Notes under the pieces: model-generated
The model's database searches: none
What the model was told of the DNA's origin: nothing
Seen by the model: only the letters and a program-made list of their open reading frames with translations
In this document: piece by piece, positions 1 to 7,927 of the stretch
How positions within the stretch are numbered: position 1 is the first letter of the stretch
Layout: each line of letters starts with the position of its first letter
NCBI GenBank assembly: GCA_016707485.1
Contig: JADJHN010000003.1
Coordinates: forward strand, 186,001 to 250,000
Direction of reading: 5' to 3'
Source: Lysobacterales bacterium
Lineage (GTDB): Bacteria; Pseudomonadota; Gammaproteobacteria; Xanthomonadales; Rhodanobacteraceae
Length of the DNA stretch: 64,000 nt
Translations under genes and position numbers: made by a program

Positions 1-180
1 CTCGGCCCGTCACGCATCGACTCGAGCATGCTCTGGCCGCTGCTCCTGCTTGCCCTGGCCACGCACATCTGGTTTTTCGCCAGCGTCTTCGCGCGTTCTC
101 GGGTAAGTCTGCTTGAACTCGAAGGCGGCAAGGAATGGGCGCGCGCGATTGCCCTCGGCACGGAGCATGGGCATGAATGA
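1..180 (+). CDS. ccmC: Haem exporter CcmC, C-terminal fragment
   Basis: Only the last 59 codons lie in the window. They encode one hydrophobic helix (about residues 10-31 of the fragment) followed by a short charged tail, which is how the inner-membrane protein CcmC ends. CcmC works with CcmAB to load haem onto the chaperone CcmE on the periplasmic side. The call rests mainly on context: the next gene, ccmD, starts inside its last codons and ccmE, F, G, H, I follow in the standard order. The start and the tryptophan-rich haem motif are off the left edge. Confidence 0.85.
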   Translation, partial: LGPSRIDSSMLWPLLLLALATHIWFFASVFARSRVSLLELEGGKEWARAIALGTEHGHE

Positions 181-349
181 CTTTCTCGCCATGGGTGGCT
201 ACGGTGCCTATGTCTGGTCCTCCTATGCGATCTTTGCACTCGCCCTGCTGATCGACTACATCACCCCAAGGCTGCGCAACCGGCGGGTCATTGCCGAATT
301 GCGCGGACGCATGAAACGCCAGCAACGGCGCCAGGAAAAATCCGCATGA
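173..349 (+). CDS. ccmD: Haem exporter accessory protein CcmD
   Basis: A 58-residue single-pass membrane protein: short N-terminus with MGGYGAYVW, one helix (about residues 15-31), then a basic tail (RGRMKRQQRR). This is the usual CcmD plan, and the family needs little more. CcmD helps release holo-CcmE from CcmC/CcmAB. The start is either ATG 173 or ATG 167, two codons earlier; both overlap the end of ccmC, so translation is probably coupled. Its stop overlaps the ATG of ccmE (ATGA). Confidence 0.9.
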   Translation: MNDFLAMGGYGAYVWSSYAIFALALLIDYITPRLRNRRVIAELRGRMKRQQRRQEKSA

Positions 350-807
350 CCCCAACCCGCAAACGCCGACTGATCGTGGTCGGCCTGATCCTGCTCGCTG
401 TCGGCGTGGCCACGGCACTGACCGTTGCCGCCTTGCAGCAGAACATGACCTATCTGTTCACGCCGAGCGAGATCATCGCCGGCAAGGCACCCGCCGAGGC
501 GCGTTTCCGCATTGGCGGCATGGTCAAGGAGCATTCGATCGAACGCGGCCAGTCGTTGACTGTCGCCTTCGTCGTCACCGATGGCGACGACGACATGCGC
601 GTCGAGTACGAAGGCATCCTCCCCGACCTGTTCCGCGAAAAACAATCCGTGATCGCCACGGGTTCCATGCAGGGCGGCAAGTTCATCGCCACCGAAGTGC
701 TGGCCAAGCATGACGAGACGTATGTGCCGCGCGACGTTGCCGAGGCCATGGAGAACGCCCATCGCAAGCATGATGTCCCGCTGTCGGCCGACAAACCGTC
801 GCCATGA
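346..807 (+). CDS. ccmE: Haem chaperone CcmE
   Basis: A 153-residue membrane-anchored periplasmic protein. Residues 9-30 form the N-terminal anchor and the rest is the OB-fold domain. The haem-binding site is clear: LAKHDETY with His122, which binds haem covalently, and Tyr126, the usual axial ligand. CcmE receives haem from CcmABCD and delivers it to the CcmFH ligase. The start overlaps the ccmD stop by 4 nt. Length and motif match the family, so the call is firm. Confidence 0.97.
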   Translation: MTPTRKRRLIVVGLILLAVGVATALTVAALQQNMTYLFTPSEIIAGKAPAEARFRIGGMVKEHSIERGQSLTVAFVVTDGDDDMRVEYEGILPDLFREKQSVIATGSMQGGKFIATEVLAKHDETYVPRDVAEAMENAHRKHDVPLSADKPSP

Positions 808-872
808 GCGCGCTGCGCGCCAGCGCCGGATGCGTGCCCGATTCCCACCACTCCTGACCCGCAGGCCCCGCC

Positions 873-2858
873 ATGCTTCCCGAACTCGGTCAATTTGCCC
901 TGATCCTCGCGCTGCTGCTGAGCGCCGTGCAGTTCGTCCTTCCGATCCTTGGCGCGCACACCGGCAATCGCGCGCTGATGGCCGTGGCTCGACCCGCTGC
1001 GGCGGGGCAATTCGTCTTCGTCGCCTTCGCGTTCGGCGTGCTGACCTGGGCCTTTCTTGGTCAGGATTTCTCGGTCACCTATGTTGCGCAGAACTCGAAC
1101 CTCCTGCTGCCCTGGTACTACCGGTTCTCGGCGGTGTGGGGCGCGCACGAAGGCTCGCTGCTGCTGTGGATCCTGATCATCAATATCTGGACGATCGCGG
1201 TGGCTGTCTTCAGCCACAAGCTGCCGGAGGATTTCATGGCGCGCGTGCTCGGCGTGCTGGGTTTCGTCAGTCTCGGTTTCCTGCTGTTCGCCGTCCTGAC
1301 CTCGAATCCGTTTGCCCGCCATCTGCCGGCACTGGCCGATGGCAACGACTTGAATCCGGTGCTGCAGGATATCGGCCTGATCATGCATCCGCCGATGTTG
1401 TACATGGGCTATGTCGGCTTCTCGGTGGCTTTCGCCTTCGCCATTGCCGCCCTGCTCGGCGGCAAGCTCGATCAACAATGGGTGCGCTGGTCGCGCCCGT
1501 GGACCAATGCAGCCTGGGGCGTGCTCACCCTCGGCATCGCGCTCGGCAGCTGGTGGGCCTATTACGAACTCGGCTGGGGTGGCTGGTGGTTCTGGGATCC
1601 GGTCGAGAATGCCTCCTTCATGCCCTGGCTGGTCGGCACCGCCCTGATCCATTCGCAAGCCGTGACGGAAAAACGCGGCAGCTTCCGCGCCTGGACCCTG
1701 CTGCTGGCCATTTCCGCGTTTTCGCTTTCGCTGCTGGGTTCGTTCGTCGTCAGGTCAGGCGTGCTCACCTCGGTGCATTCGTTTGCCAGTGATCCCGATC
1801 GCGGCCTGTTCATCCTTGCGTTCCTCACCGCCACGGTGGGCGGCTCGCTGCTGGTCTACGCCCTGCGTGCGCCCAAGGTTGCCGGTGGCGAACCGTTTGC
1901 CGCAAGTTCGCGGGAAACCCTGCTGCTGATCAACAACCTGCTGTTCACCTGTGCCGCCGCGATGGTTTTTCTCGGCACCCTGTATCCGCTGTTTGCCGAG
2001 GCGTTCAACCTCGGCCGGATCTCGGTCGGGCCGCCGTATTTCGGCGTCATGTTCGTCCTGCTGATGGCTCCGGTGGTCGTGCTGATGCCATTCGGACCCT
2101 TGCTCAAATGGCGCAAGGGCAATGTCGCCGCAGCGTTTCGCACGTTGCGTCCGGCCCTGCTGCTGGCCGTCGTCGCCAGCCTGGCCGCCTGGCTGATTGC
2201 CGACGATCTGCCGTGGAAAGGCGTGGCCGGCATTGCCGGGGCGCTGTGGGTCGGACTTGGCACCCTCGCCTTCGCCATCCAGCGCTGGCGCAATGCGCCG
2301 GCCGGTCGACGCTTCACGCCGGAAATGCTTGGCATGGTGCTCGCCCATTTCGGTGTCGCCGTTTTCGTCTGCGGTGTGCTCGTCACCGAAGCCACCAGCA
2401 TTGAAAAGGACGTGCGCCTCGACCATGGCGAAAGCGTCACCCTGGGTGCCTACACCTTCCGCTTCGACGGCGTCGCGCATACCGAGGGTCCGAACTTCAA
2501 GGCCGACCAGGGCACGATCACGATCACGCGCAATGACGGCCCGGTCGCCGTTTTGCATCCACAGAAACGCCAGTACTCGCGCAATGCCATGATCCAGACC
2601 GAGTCCGACATCGACCCCGGATTCACGCGGGATCTCTATGTCGCACTGGGTGAACCCCTTGGCGACAGCGGTGCCTGGTCGGTTCGCGTCTACCTGAAGC
2701 CCTATGTCCGCTGGATCTGGCTGGGTGCCTTGCTGATGATGCTGGGTGCCTTTGTCGTTGCCACCGACCGGCGCTTCCGCGTGCTGCTCAGCGATGCCAA
2801 GCCGCAGCCGGCACCGCAACCTGCTGCTGCGGGAATCGCTGCCGGGGCCAATGCATGA
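873..2858 (+). CDS. ccmF: Haem lyase subunit CcmF
   Basis: A 661-residue polytopic inner-membrane protein, the normal CcmF length. The haem-handling tryptophan-rich motif WGGWWFWDPVENASFMPW lies at residues 235-252, and conserved membrane histidines flank it (for example His172 in LIMHPPMLY). With CcmH and CcmI it attaches haem to the CxxCH cysteines of apocytochromes, two of which are encoded in this window. A 65-nt gap separates it from ccmE, the only sizeable gap in the operon. The stop overlaps the next start (ATGA). Confidence 0.97.
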   Translation: MLPELGQFALILALLLSAVQFVLPILGAHTGNRALMAVARPAAAGQFVFVAFAFGVLTWAFLGQDFSVTYVAQNSNLLLPWYYRFSAVWGAHEGSLLLWILIINIWTIAVAVFSHKLPEDFMARVLGVLGFVSLGFLLFAVLTSNPFARHLPALADGNDLNPVLQDIGLIMHPPMLYMGYVGFSVAFAFAIAALLGGKLDQQWVRWSRPWTNAAWGVLTLGIALGSWWAYYELGWGGWWFWDPVENASFMPWLVGTALIHSQAVTEKRGSFRAWTLLLAISAFSLSLLGSFVVRSGVLTSVHSFASDPDRGLFILAFLTATVGGSLLVYALRAPKVAGGEPFAASSRETLLLINNLLFTCAAAMVFLGTLYPLFAEAFNLGRISVGPPYFGVMFVLLMAPVVVLMPFGPLLKWRKGNVAAAFRTLRPALLLAVVASLAAWLIADDLPWKGVAGIAGALWVGLGTLAFAIQRWRNAPAGRRFTPEMLGMVLAHFGVAVFVCGVLVTEATSIEKDVRLDHGESVTLGAYTFRFDGVAHTEGPNFKADQGTITITRNDGPVAVLHPQKRQYSRNAMIQTESDIDPGFTRDLYVALGEPLGDSGAWSVRVYLKPYVRWIWLGALLMMLGAFVVATDRRFRVLLSDAKPQPAPQPAAAGIAAGANA

Positions 2859-3400
2859 ACACGCGATATCTTCCGCTGGTCGGCTTCGGCCTGGTTGCCG
2901 CCCTGCTCGCCTTCGGCATCCATTACATGCGCAACAACTCGATGAACGAGGTGCCCTCGCCGCTGATCGGCAAGGCCGCGCCGGCGTTCGACCTGCCCTT
3001 GTTGAATGATCCGGGCAAGCGTCTGAGCAATGCCGATCTTGCCGGCAAGCCGTACCTGCTCAATGTGTTTGCCAGCTGGTGTTTCGCCTGTCGCGACGAA
3101 CATCCGATCCTGATGAGTGAAGGCAGGAAACTCGGCATCCCCATCATCGGCTTCAACTACAAGGACGAGGCCGCCGATGCGACGCGCTGGCTGCAACAGT
3201 TCGGCGATCCGTATTCGGTGGTGATTGCCGATCGCGATGGTCGCATCGCCATTGATTTTGGCGTCTATGGCGCGCCCGAGAGTTTCCTCGTCGATGGCAA
3301 GGGCATCATCCGCTACAAGCGCATCGGCGCCATCACGCCGGAGATCCTGGCCTTCGAGCTGAAACCGCGCCTGGCCGCCATGCAGGGAGAGAATCCATGA
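2855..3400 (+). CDS. ccmG: Thiol:disulfide interchange protein CcmG/DsbE
   Basis: A 181-residue thioredoxin-fold protein held in the inner membrane by an N-terminal helix (residues 6-24). The redox site is WCFAC (Cys76, Cys79). It reduces apocytochrome or CcmH cysteines before haem ligation. The later GVYGAPESFLVD segment carries the cis-proline loop typical of CcmG. The inter-cysteine pair Phe-Ala is not the common Pro-Thr or Val-Ser type. The gene overlaps both neighbours by 4 nt. Confidence 0.95.
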   Translation: MNTRYLPLVGFGLVAALLAFGIHYMRNNSMNEVPSPLIGKAAPAFDLPLLNDPGKRLSNADLAGKPYLLNVFASWCFACRDEHPILMSEGRKLGIPIIGFNYKDEAADATRWLQQFGDPYSVVIADRDGRIAIDFGVYGAPESFLVDGKGIIRYKRIGAITPEILAFELKPRLAAMQGENP

Positions 3401-3852
3401 GCCACGCCCGGCCTTTCCGCGGCATCTTCACCGCCCTGCTCGTGCTTGCCCTGTTGCTGCCAGTGCTCGCCCAGGCCATCGATGCGCTGCCGTTCAAGGA
3501 TCGCGCCGAAGAGCAGCGCTTCCAGAACCTGACCCGGCAGTTGCGCTGCCTGGTCTGCCAGAACGAAAGCCTCGCCGACTCCAGTGCCGACCTGGCCAAG
3601 GACCTGCGCGAGGAAGTCTTCGGGCAGATGAAGCAGGGCAAGAGCGACATCGAGATCAAGCAATACCTGACGGCGCGCTATGGCGATTTCGTCCTGTACA
3701 ACCCGCCGCTGCGTGGCGGCACGGTCCTGCTCTGGTTCGGCCCGCTGCTGGTGTTGCTGATCGGTGCCGGCATCGTCTACCGGATCGTCCGCCGACGCGC
3801 CAAGGTGTCGCCAGCCACACCATCTGCGGCAAGCTCCGAGGAAGATTGGTAA
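3397..3852 (+). CDS. ccmH: Cytochrome c maturation protein CcmH
   Basis: A 151-residue periplasmic protein: signal/anchor at residues 9-28, a three-helix domain with the redox motif LRCLVCQN (Cys51, Cys54), and a C-terminal membrane helix (about 109-128). It corresponds to the short CcmH of alphaproteobacteria and Xanthomonas; the TPR part is the separate gene ccmI downstream. It presents reduced apocytochrome cysteines to CcmF. The stop overlaps the ATG of ccmI by one base. Confidence 0.95.
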   Translation: MSHARPFRGIFTALLVLALLLPVLAQAIDALPFKDRAEEQRFQNLTRQLRCLVCQNESLADSSADLAKDLREEVFGQMKQGKSDIEIKQYLTARYGDFVLYNPPLRGGTVLLWFGPLLVLLIGAGIVYRIVRRRAKVSPATPSAASSEEDW

Positions 3853-5081
3853 TGACCCTGTTCATTGTTCTTGCGGCGACGATGCTCGGCCTCGCCCTGG
3901 CCTTCCTGCTGTTGCCGTTGTTGCGCAAGCGCGAGCCTGTGGCAGTTGCGCACGGCGTGGATCGCGGGCGCCTGAAGGCGTTCGAGGACGCGCGCAACGC
4001 CGGCGTCATCGATGAAAGGGAATACCAGACCAAGCTGGCGGCACTGGGCTCGACAACCCTCCCGAGCGGAGATCGGCAATCACGTCGTCCGGCGGTGCTG
4101 GCTTCCCTGTTCGTGGCCGTGCTGGTTCCGCTCGGCGCGATCACGCTCTATCAGTTCAAGGGCGAACCGGGCGCGCTCGATCCAGCGCGCATGGCCGCGT
4201 CGACCGCTGCCTCTGCCGAAGACCACGGTGTCGACATGGATCAGGCCGTTGCCGGACTTGTCGCCAAACTCAAGGAAAATCCGGACAACGCCGAAGGCTG
4301 GGCCTTGCTTGGCCGCGCCTATCAATCGATGGGCAAGTTTGGAGAATCCCGGGACGCCCTGAAAAAGGCCTGGCAGCTGATTCCGGACAATCACGACCTG
4401 ACCGTCGAATACGCCCAGGCGCTGGCCCTCGCGCAAGAGGGGCGCCGCATCGATGGCGAATCGAGGAGCCTGATCGAAGGCGTGCTCAAGGCCGATCCGG
4501 ATCACCAGCGTGCGCTCTGGCTGATCGGCATCAGCGACTATCAGGCCGGTGATTACAACGCCGCCATCACGGCGTGGAACCGCTTGTTGCCGGGCCTCCC
4601 GCCCGGCAGCGATATTGCCGAAAGCGTGCGCACGCAAATCATCGATGCGCAGCAACGCGGCGGCAGCGTGGCCGTGGCCGCAAGCCCGTCGACGCCAGGT
4701 GCCGAACCGGCAATGCCGGCCGCCGCCGGCACGGGCGCAAAGCTGACCGTGCATGTCAGCCTGGCGCCGGATCTGGCCGACAAAGTCGACCCCGCCGCGA
4801 CCTTGTTCGTGTACGCCCGCGCCGAGAGTGGCCCGCCGATGCCCTTGGCAATCCAGCGTGGTCCGGCCAGCGGATTGCCCCTCACCGTTGTCCTCGACGA
4901 CTCGATGGGCATGATGCCGAGCATGAAGCTGTCGATGTTCCCGAAGGTCGTGATCGCCGCGCGCATTTCCAGGAGTGGCGACGCCACGGTGCAATCCGGC
5001 GACCTGCAGGTGGTATCGCCTGCCATCGATGTCCAGCGCAAGGAACCGGTCGAACTGGTCATCGACAGCGTGGTGCCTTGA
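3852..5081 (+). CDS. ccmI: Apocytochrome c chaperone CcmI (CycH), TPR protein
   Basis: A 409-residue protein with two N-terminal membrane helices (residues 1-21 and about 80-98), a TPR region (about 125-270: EGWALLGRAYQSMGKF, then DYQAGDYNAAITAWNRL) and a C-terminal periplasmic beta-rich domain from about 300. CcmI holds the apocytochrome C-terminus for the CcmFH ligase. ATG 3852 is preferred over an in-frame TTG two codons earlier because it overlaps the ccmH stop, as elsewhere in this operon. Confidence 0.93.
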   Translation: MTLFIVLAATMLGLALAFLLLPLLRKREPVAVAHGVDRGRLKAFEDARNAGVIDEREYQTKLAALGSTTLPSGDRQSRRPAVLASLFVAVLVPLGAITLYQFKGEPGALDPARMAASTAASAEDHGVDMDQAVAGLVAKLKENPDNAEGWALLGRAYQSMGKFGESRDALKKAWQLIPDNHDLTVEYAQALALAQEGRRIDGESRSLIEGVLKADPDHQRALWLIGISDYQAGDYNAAITAWNRLLPGLPPGSDIAESVRTQIIDAQQRGGSVAVAASPSTPGAEPAMPAAAGTGAKLTVHVSLAPDLADKVDPAATLFVYARAESGPPMPLAIQRGPASGLPLTVVLDDSMGMMPSMKLSMFPKVVIAARISRSGDATVQSGDLQVVSPAIDVQRKEPVELVIDSVVP

Positions 5082-5082
5082 A

Positions 5083-6210
5083 GTGAGCGGGACGGATGCG
5101 ACCGCAGCCGTGCCGGACGCGCGCCAGTATTTCGCGCTTTCTTCACCTTTTGCGATGAAGCGCGGTGGCGTCGTGCACGGCGCGCGGCTGGCCTATGAAA
5201 CCTGGGGCACGTTGGCGCCCGGGCGCGACAACGCCATCCTCATCCTCACCGGCCTCTCGCCCAGCGCGCACGCGGCGTCGAATGCCGAGGATCCTGCACC
5301 GGGTTGGTGGCAAGCCATGCTCGGCGCGGGCAAGCCGATCGACACCGATCGCTGGTTCGTCATCTGCGTCAACACGCTGGGAAGCTGCAAGGGATCGACC
5401 GGACCGGCGTCGATCAACCCGCAAACCGGCGAAACCTACCGCCTCGACTTTCCCGAGCTGAGCCTCGAGGACGCCGCCAATGCCGCGCATGAACTGGTCG
5501 CCGGTCTCGGCATTGATCGCCTGGCCTGCCTGATCGGCAACTCGATGGGCGGCATGACCGCGCTGGCCTACCTCTCCCTGCATGCCGGATCGGCGCGCTC
5601 GCATATCAGCATCTCGACGGCGCCACAGGCGCAGCCCTTCGCCATCGCCATCCGCTCGCTGCAACGCGAGGCCATCCGCCTCGATCCCAACTGGAACCTG
5701 GGTCGCTACGACGACGAGCACTATCCCGAGGCCGGCATGAGCATCGCGCGCAAGCTCGGTGTGATCACCTATCGCTCGGCCATGGAATGGTCGGGTCGCT
5801 TCGCGCGCATCCGCCTTGATTCCGAGCAGCGCGACGACGAGCCGTTCTCGGCGGAGTTCCAGATCGAGTCCTATCTGGACAACCACGCGCGCCGCTTCGT
5901 GCGCAGCTTTGACCCGAACTCCTATCTTTTCCTGTCGCGCGCCAGCGATTGGTTCGACATTGCCGAACATGGCCACGGCCGTGCCGCCGACGCGCTTGCA
6001 CGGATCGACGTCGAGCGCGCCCTGGTCGTCGGCGTCAGCACCGATATCCTGTTTCCCTTGTCGCAACAGGAGGAAATTGCCGAGGGCCTGCGCAAGGCTG
6101 GTGCCGAGGTCGAGTTCGTCGCCCTCGACAGCCCGCAAGGACATGATGCCTTCCTCGTCGATATCGAAGGATTTGGTGGCGCAATCGCGCCGTTTCTTGG
6201 CCGACTTTAG
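5083..6210 (+). CDS. metX: MetX-family O-acyltransferase, probably serine (or homoserine) O-succinyltransferase
   Basis: A 375-residue alpha/beta-hydrolase of the MetX family. The nucleophile elbow is GNSMGG (Ser154) and the C-terminal GHDAFLVDIE holds the catalytic His. MetX enzymes acylate the hydroxyl of homoserine, or in Xanthomonas-type members serine, making the precursor for sulfhydrylation. The loop GSCKGSTGPAS and the FDPNSYL and TDILFPLSQQ segments look like the Xanthomonas serine O-succinyltransferase as I remember it. The start is GTG 5083, one base after the ccmI stop; an upstream in-frame extension would overlap ccmI. The next gene is a cysteine dioxygenase, which fits a sulfur amino acid role. 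Substrate and acyl donor are inference. Confidence 0.85.
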   Translation: MSGTDATAAVPDARQYFALSSPFAMKRGGVVHGARLAYETWGTLAPGRDNAILILTGLSPSAHAASNAEDPAPGWWQAMLGAGKPIDTDRWFVICVNTLGSCKGSTGPASINPQTGETYRLDFPELSLEDAANAAHELVAGLGIDRLACLIGNSMGGMTALAYLSLHAGSARSHISISTAPQAQPFAIAIRSLQREAIRLDPNWNLGRYDDEHYPEAGMSIARKLGVITYRSAMEWSGRFARIRLDSEQRDDEPFSAEFQIESYLDNHARRFVRSFDPNSYLFLSRASDWFDIAEHGHGRAADALARIDVERALVVGVSTDILFPLSQQEEIAEGLRKAGAEVEFVALDSPQGHDAFLVDIEGFGGAIAPFLGRL

Positions 6211-6266
6211 AACCCTGCCTGTGCACAGGCAGTGTGCGGCATTCCGATCGAACAGGCATCCCGACC

Positions 6267-6863
6267 ATGCTCGCCATTGATTTCCCCGGTTCCCGCCGCC
6301 TCATCGATATGCTCGATTGCGCCGTGCGCAAAGAGTGCGAGGCTGCGATCACCGATGCGCTGCGCCTGGGCCTGTGCCGGTTGATGCACAACAAGGAAGT
6401 CGAACTGCCCGAATGCGTCTTCCAGGCGAAAGCCGATCACTATGCCCGGCGCGAGCTCTACAACAGCGAGGAACTCGGCTACAGCGTCATGGCCATGACC
6501 TGGGGGCCTGGCCAGGGCACGCTCATCCACGATCATTGCGGCATGTGGTGCGTCGAAGGTGTCTGGCACGGACAGATCGAAGTCAGCCCCCATGAACTTG
6601 TCGAGCGCAGGGATGACCTGTTCCGCTTCGAATCACGTGGCACCATGCTCGCCGGCCCCGGCTCGGCAGGCTCACTGATCCCGCCCCACGAATACCACAC
6701 CATCCGCAACCCGAGCGACGATGCCATCGCCGTTTCCCTGCACATCTATCGCGGCCCGATGAACTCCTGTTCGGTGTTCCGCCGCGTCGACGGCGACTGG
6801 CACGCCCGCGATCAACGGCAACTGGCTCTGGATCGAATCGACGGAAAGTTGCCCGGGGCTTGA
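6267..6863 (+). CDS. Cysteine dioxygenase-like thiol dioxygenase (cupin)
   Basis: A 198-residue cupin of the cysteine dioxygenase type I family. Iron ligands are visible: HDH (His88, His90) in the first cupin motif and His141 or His144 in the second (IPPHEYH). Arg61/62 could hold the substrate carboxylate, and the SLHIY strand places Tyr161 at the usual tyrosine site. Cys95 sits five residues after His90, the spacing of the crosslinked Cys in animal enzymes. The reaction would oxidise cysteine, or 3-mercaptopropionate, to the sulfinate. ATG 6267 is chosen; GTG 6234 would add 11 residues. It follows the metX-like gene by 56 nt. Confidence 0.85.
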   Translation: MLAIDFPGSRRLIDMLDCAVRKECEAAITDALRLGLCRLMHNKEVELPECVFQAKADHYARRELYNSEELGYSVMAMTWGPGQGTLIHDHCGMWCVEGVWHGQIEVSPHELVERRDDLFRFESRGTMLAGPGSAGSLIPPHEYHTIRNPSDDAIAVSLHIYRGPMNSCSVFRRVDGDWHARDQRQLALDRIDGKLPGA

Positions 6864-6890
6864 TATGCGCACCTTGATCTGGCGTATACT
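6860..6890 (+). promoter_or_regulatory. Predicted sigma-70 promoter for tRNA-Leu(CAA)
   Basis: A strong -10, TATACT at 6885-6890, is preceded by TTGATA at 6860-6865 with a long 19-nt spacer. It is followed by an all-GC stretch (6891-6901) directly before the tRNA 5' end. A GC-rich discriminator is typical of stringently controlled stable-RNA promoters. The -35 overlaps the stop codon of the dioxygenase gene. Confidence 0.55.
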
Positions 6891-6901
6891 CCGCGCCCCG
6901 C

Positions 6902-6988
6902 GCCGAAGTGGCGGAACTGGTAGACGCGCCGGACTCAAAATCCGGTTCTGGCGACAGAGTGCGAGTTCGATTCTCGCCTTCGGCACCA
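6902..6988 (+). tRNA. tRNA-Leu (anticodon CAA)
   Basis: An 87-nt class II tRNA with encoded CCA. Acceptor stem GCCGAAG pairs with CTTCGGC. The anticodon stem is CCGGA/TCCGG around loop CTCAAAA, giving anticodon CAA (reads UUG). There is a long variable arm and a T-loop GTTCGATTC. Discriminator A is followed by CCA at 6986-6988. Confidence 0.97.
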
Positions 6989-7001
6989 AATCCATGTTTC
7001 T

Positions 7002-7061
7002 CCCCCGATACGCTTGCGCCCGGCATCCGGAGCGCGGCATCATGCCGTATCGTCCGGGGGG
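7002..7061 (+). other. Foldable element, possible three-way-junction RNA
   Basis: Between tRNA-Leu and the phosphatase gene, CCCCCGATACG (7002-7012) pairs with CGTATCG plus GGGG (7046-7059), leaving a TCC bulge. Inside lie a hairpin at 7016-7035 (GCGCCCGG / CCGG-a-GCGC, loop CAT) and a smaller one at 7036-7046 (GGCATCATGCC). It could be a tRNA terminator/processing signal or a leader for the downstream gene. There is no U-tract, so a simple terminator is unlikely. Confidence 0.4.
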
Positions 7062-7127
7062 GATGCAGGATTCAATCCGCACAGACGATACTCCTTGGGT
7101 CTCTCTGAACAGGCTTGTCGACTGCGC

Positions 7128-7832
7128 ATGATCGAATTCGGCCACTGCTCACATGTCGGCTTGCGCCGCGAGCACAACGAAGATACCTATTACGCCGATG
7201 CCGACATGGGCGTCTGGCTGGTTGCCGACGGCATGGGCGGGCATGAACATGGCGAGGTCGCCAGTGCGATTGCCCGCGATACGCTGATTGCCGAAATCGG
7301 CAAGGGCACGCCCCTGGTGCGTGCCGTGCAGCTCGCCGACGAGGAAATCATCCGCCATTCCAACCGCCGCAGCGAAGCCCTGCCCATGGGCACGACGATC
7401 GCCGCGATGCGCCTGATTGGCGGCAATGAATTCGAGATTGCCTGGGTCGGTGACAGCCGGATCTACCTGTGGAACGGCGATCTCAAGCAGATTTCGCAGG
7501 ATCACTCCTATGTGCAGGAGCTGATCGACCAGGGCGCAATCACCAGCGAACAGGCGCGCACCCATCCGCACCGCAATGTCGTCACCCAGGCGCTTGGCGT
7601 GACCGACCCGCAATCCCTGCGCGTGGAACTGGTCCGCGGCGAGTTCGGCCCGGGCATGCAGATCCTCTTCTGCAGCGACGGCCTCACCGAAGAAGTCAGC
7701 GATGCCGAGATTGCCGCCTTGCTGAGTCGCCCCGAGCTGTCGGCCCAGGAGTGCGTCGATCACCTGATCGTCGCCGCCCTCGATGGCGGCGGTTCGGACA
7801 ACGTCACCGTGATCCTTGTCCGCAACCGCTGA
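7128..7832 (+). CDS. PP2C-type Ser/Thr protein phosphatase (Stp1-like)
   Basis: A 234-residue cytoplasmic metal-dependent phosphatase. Metal-binding motifs are in order: REHNEDT (Asp19), DGMGGHEHGEVAS (Asp34), VGDSRIYL, SDGLTEE and the C-terminal GGSDNVTVILV. Members remove phosphate from Ser/Thr made by Hanks-type kinases. A kinase of that class is encoded about 16 kb away at 23611-25314, but the two are not adjacent, so a partnership is only inference. ATG 7128 begins right at the conserved domain; the in-frame upstream extension overlaps the foldable element and is not needed. Confidence 0.93.
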   Translation: MIEFGHCSHVGLRREHNEDTYYADADMGVWLVADGMGGHEHGEVASAIARDTLIAEIGKGTPLVRAVQLADEEIIRHSNRRSEALPMGTTIAAMRLIGGNEFEIAWVGDSRIYLWNGDLKQISQDHSYVQELIDQGAITSEQARTHPHRNVVTQALGVTDPQSLRVELVRGEFGPGMQILFCSDGLTEEVSDAEIAALLSRPELSAQECVDHLIVAALDGGGSDNVTVILVRNR

Positions 7833-7927
7833 GGGTCAGCGGCCTGCGCGACGATCGGCGCATTCGATCAAACCTCGCCAACGAAAAGCGTCGCCACCGC
7901 TGTGACGACGCTGCAGGGCAGTTGCGG

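Noticed and set aside
450..1658. Long minus-strand frames opposite the ccm, met and ftsH genes
   Set aside because: High-GC antisense shadows rich in Arg, Gln and His without start signals or domains.
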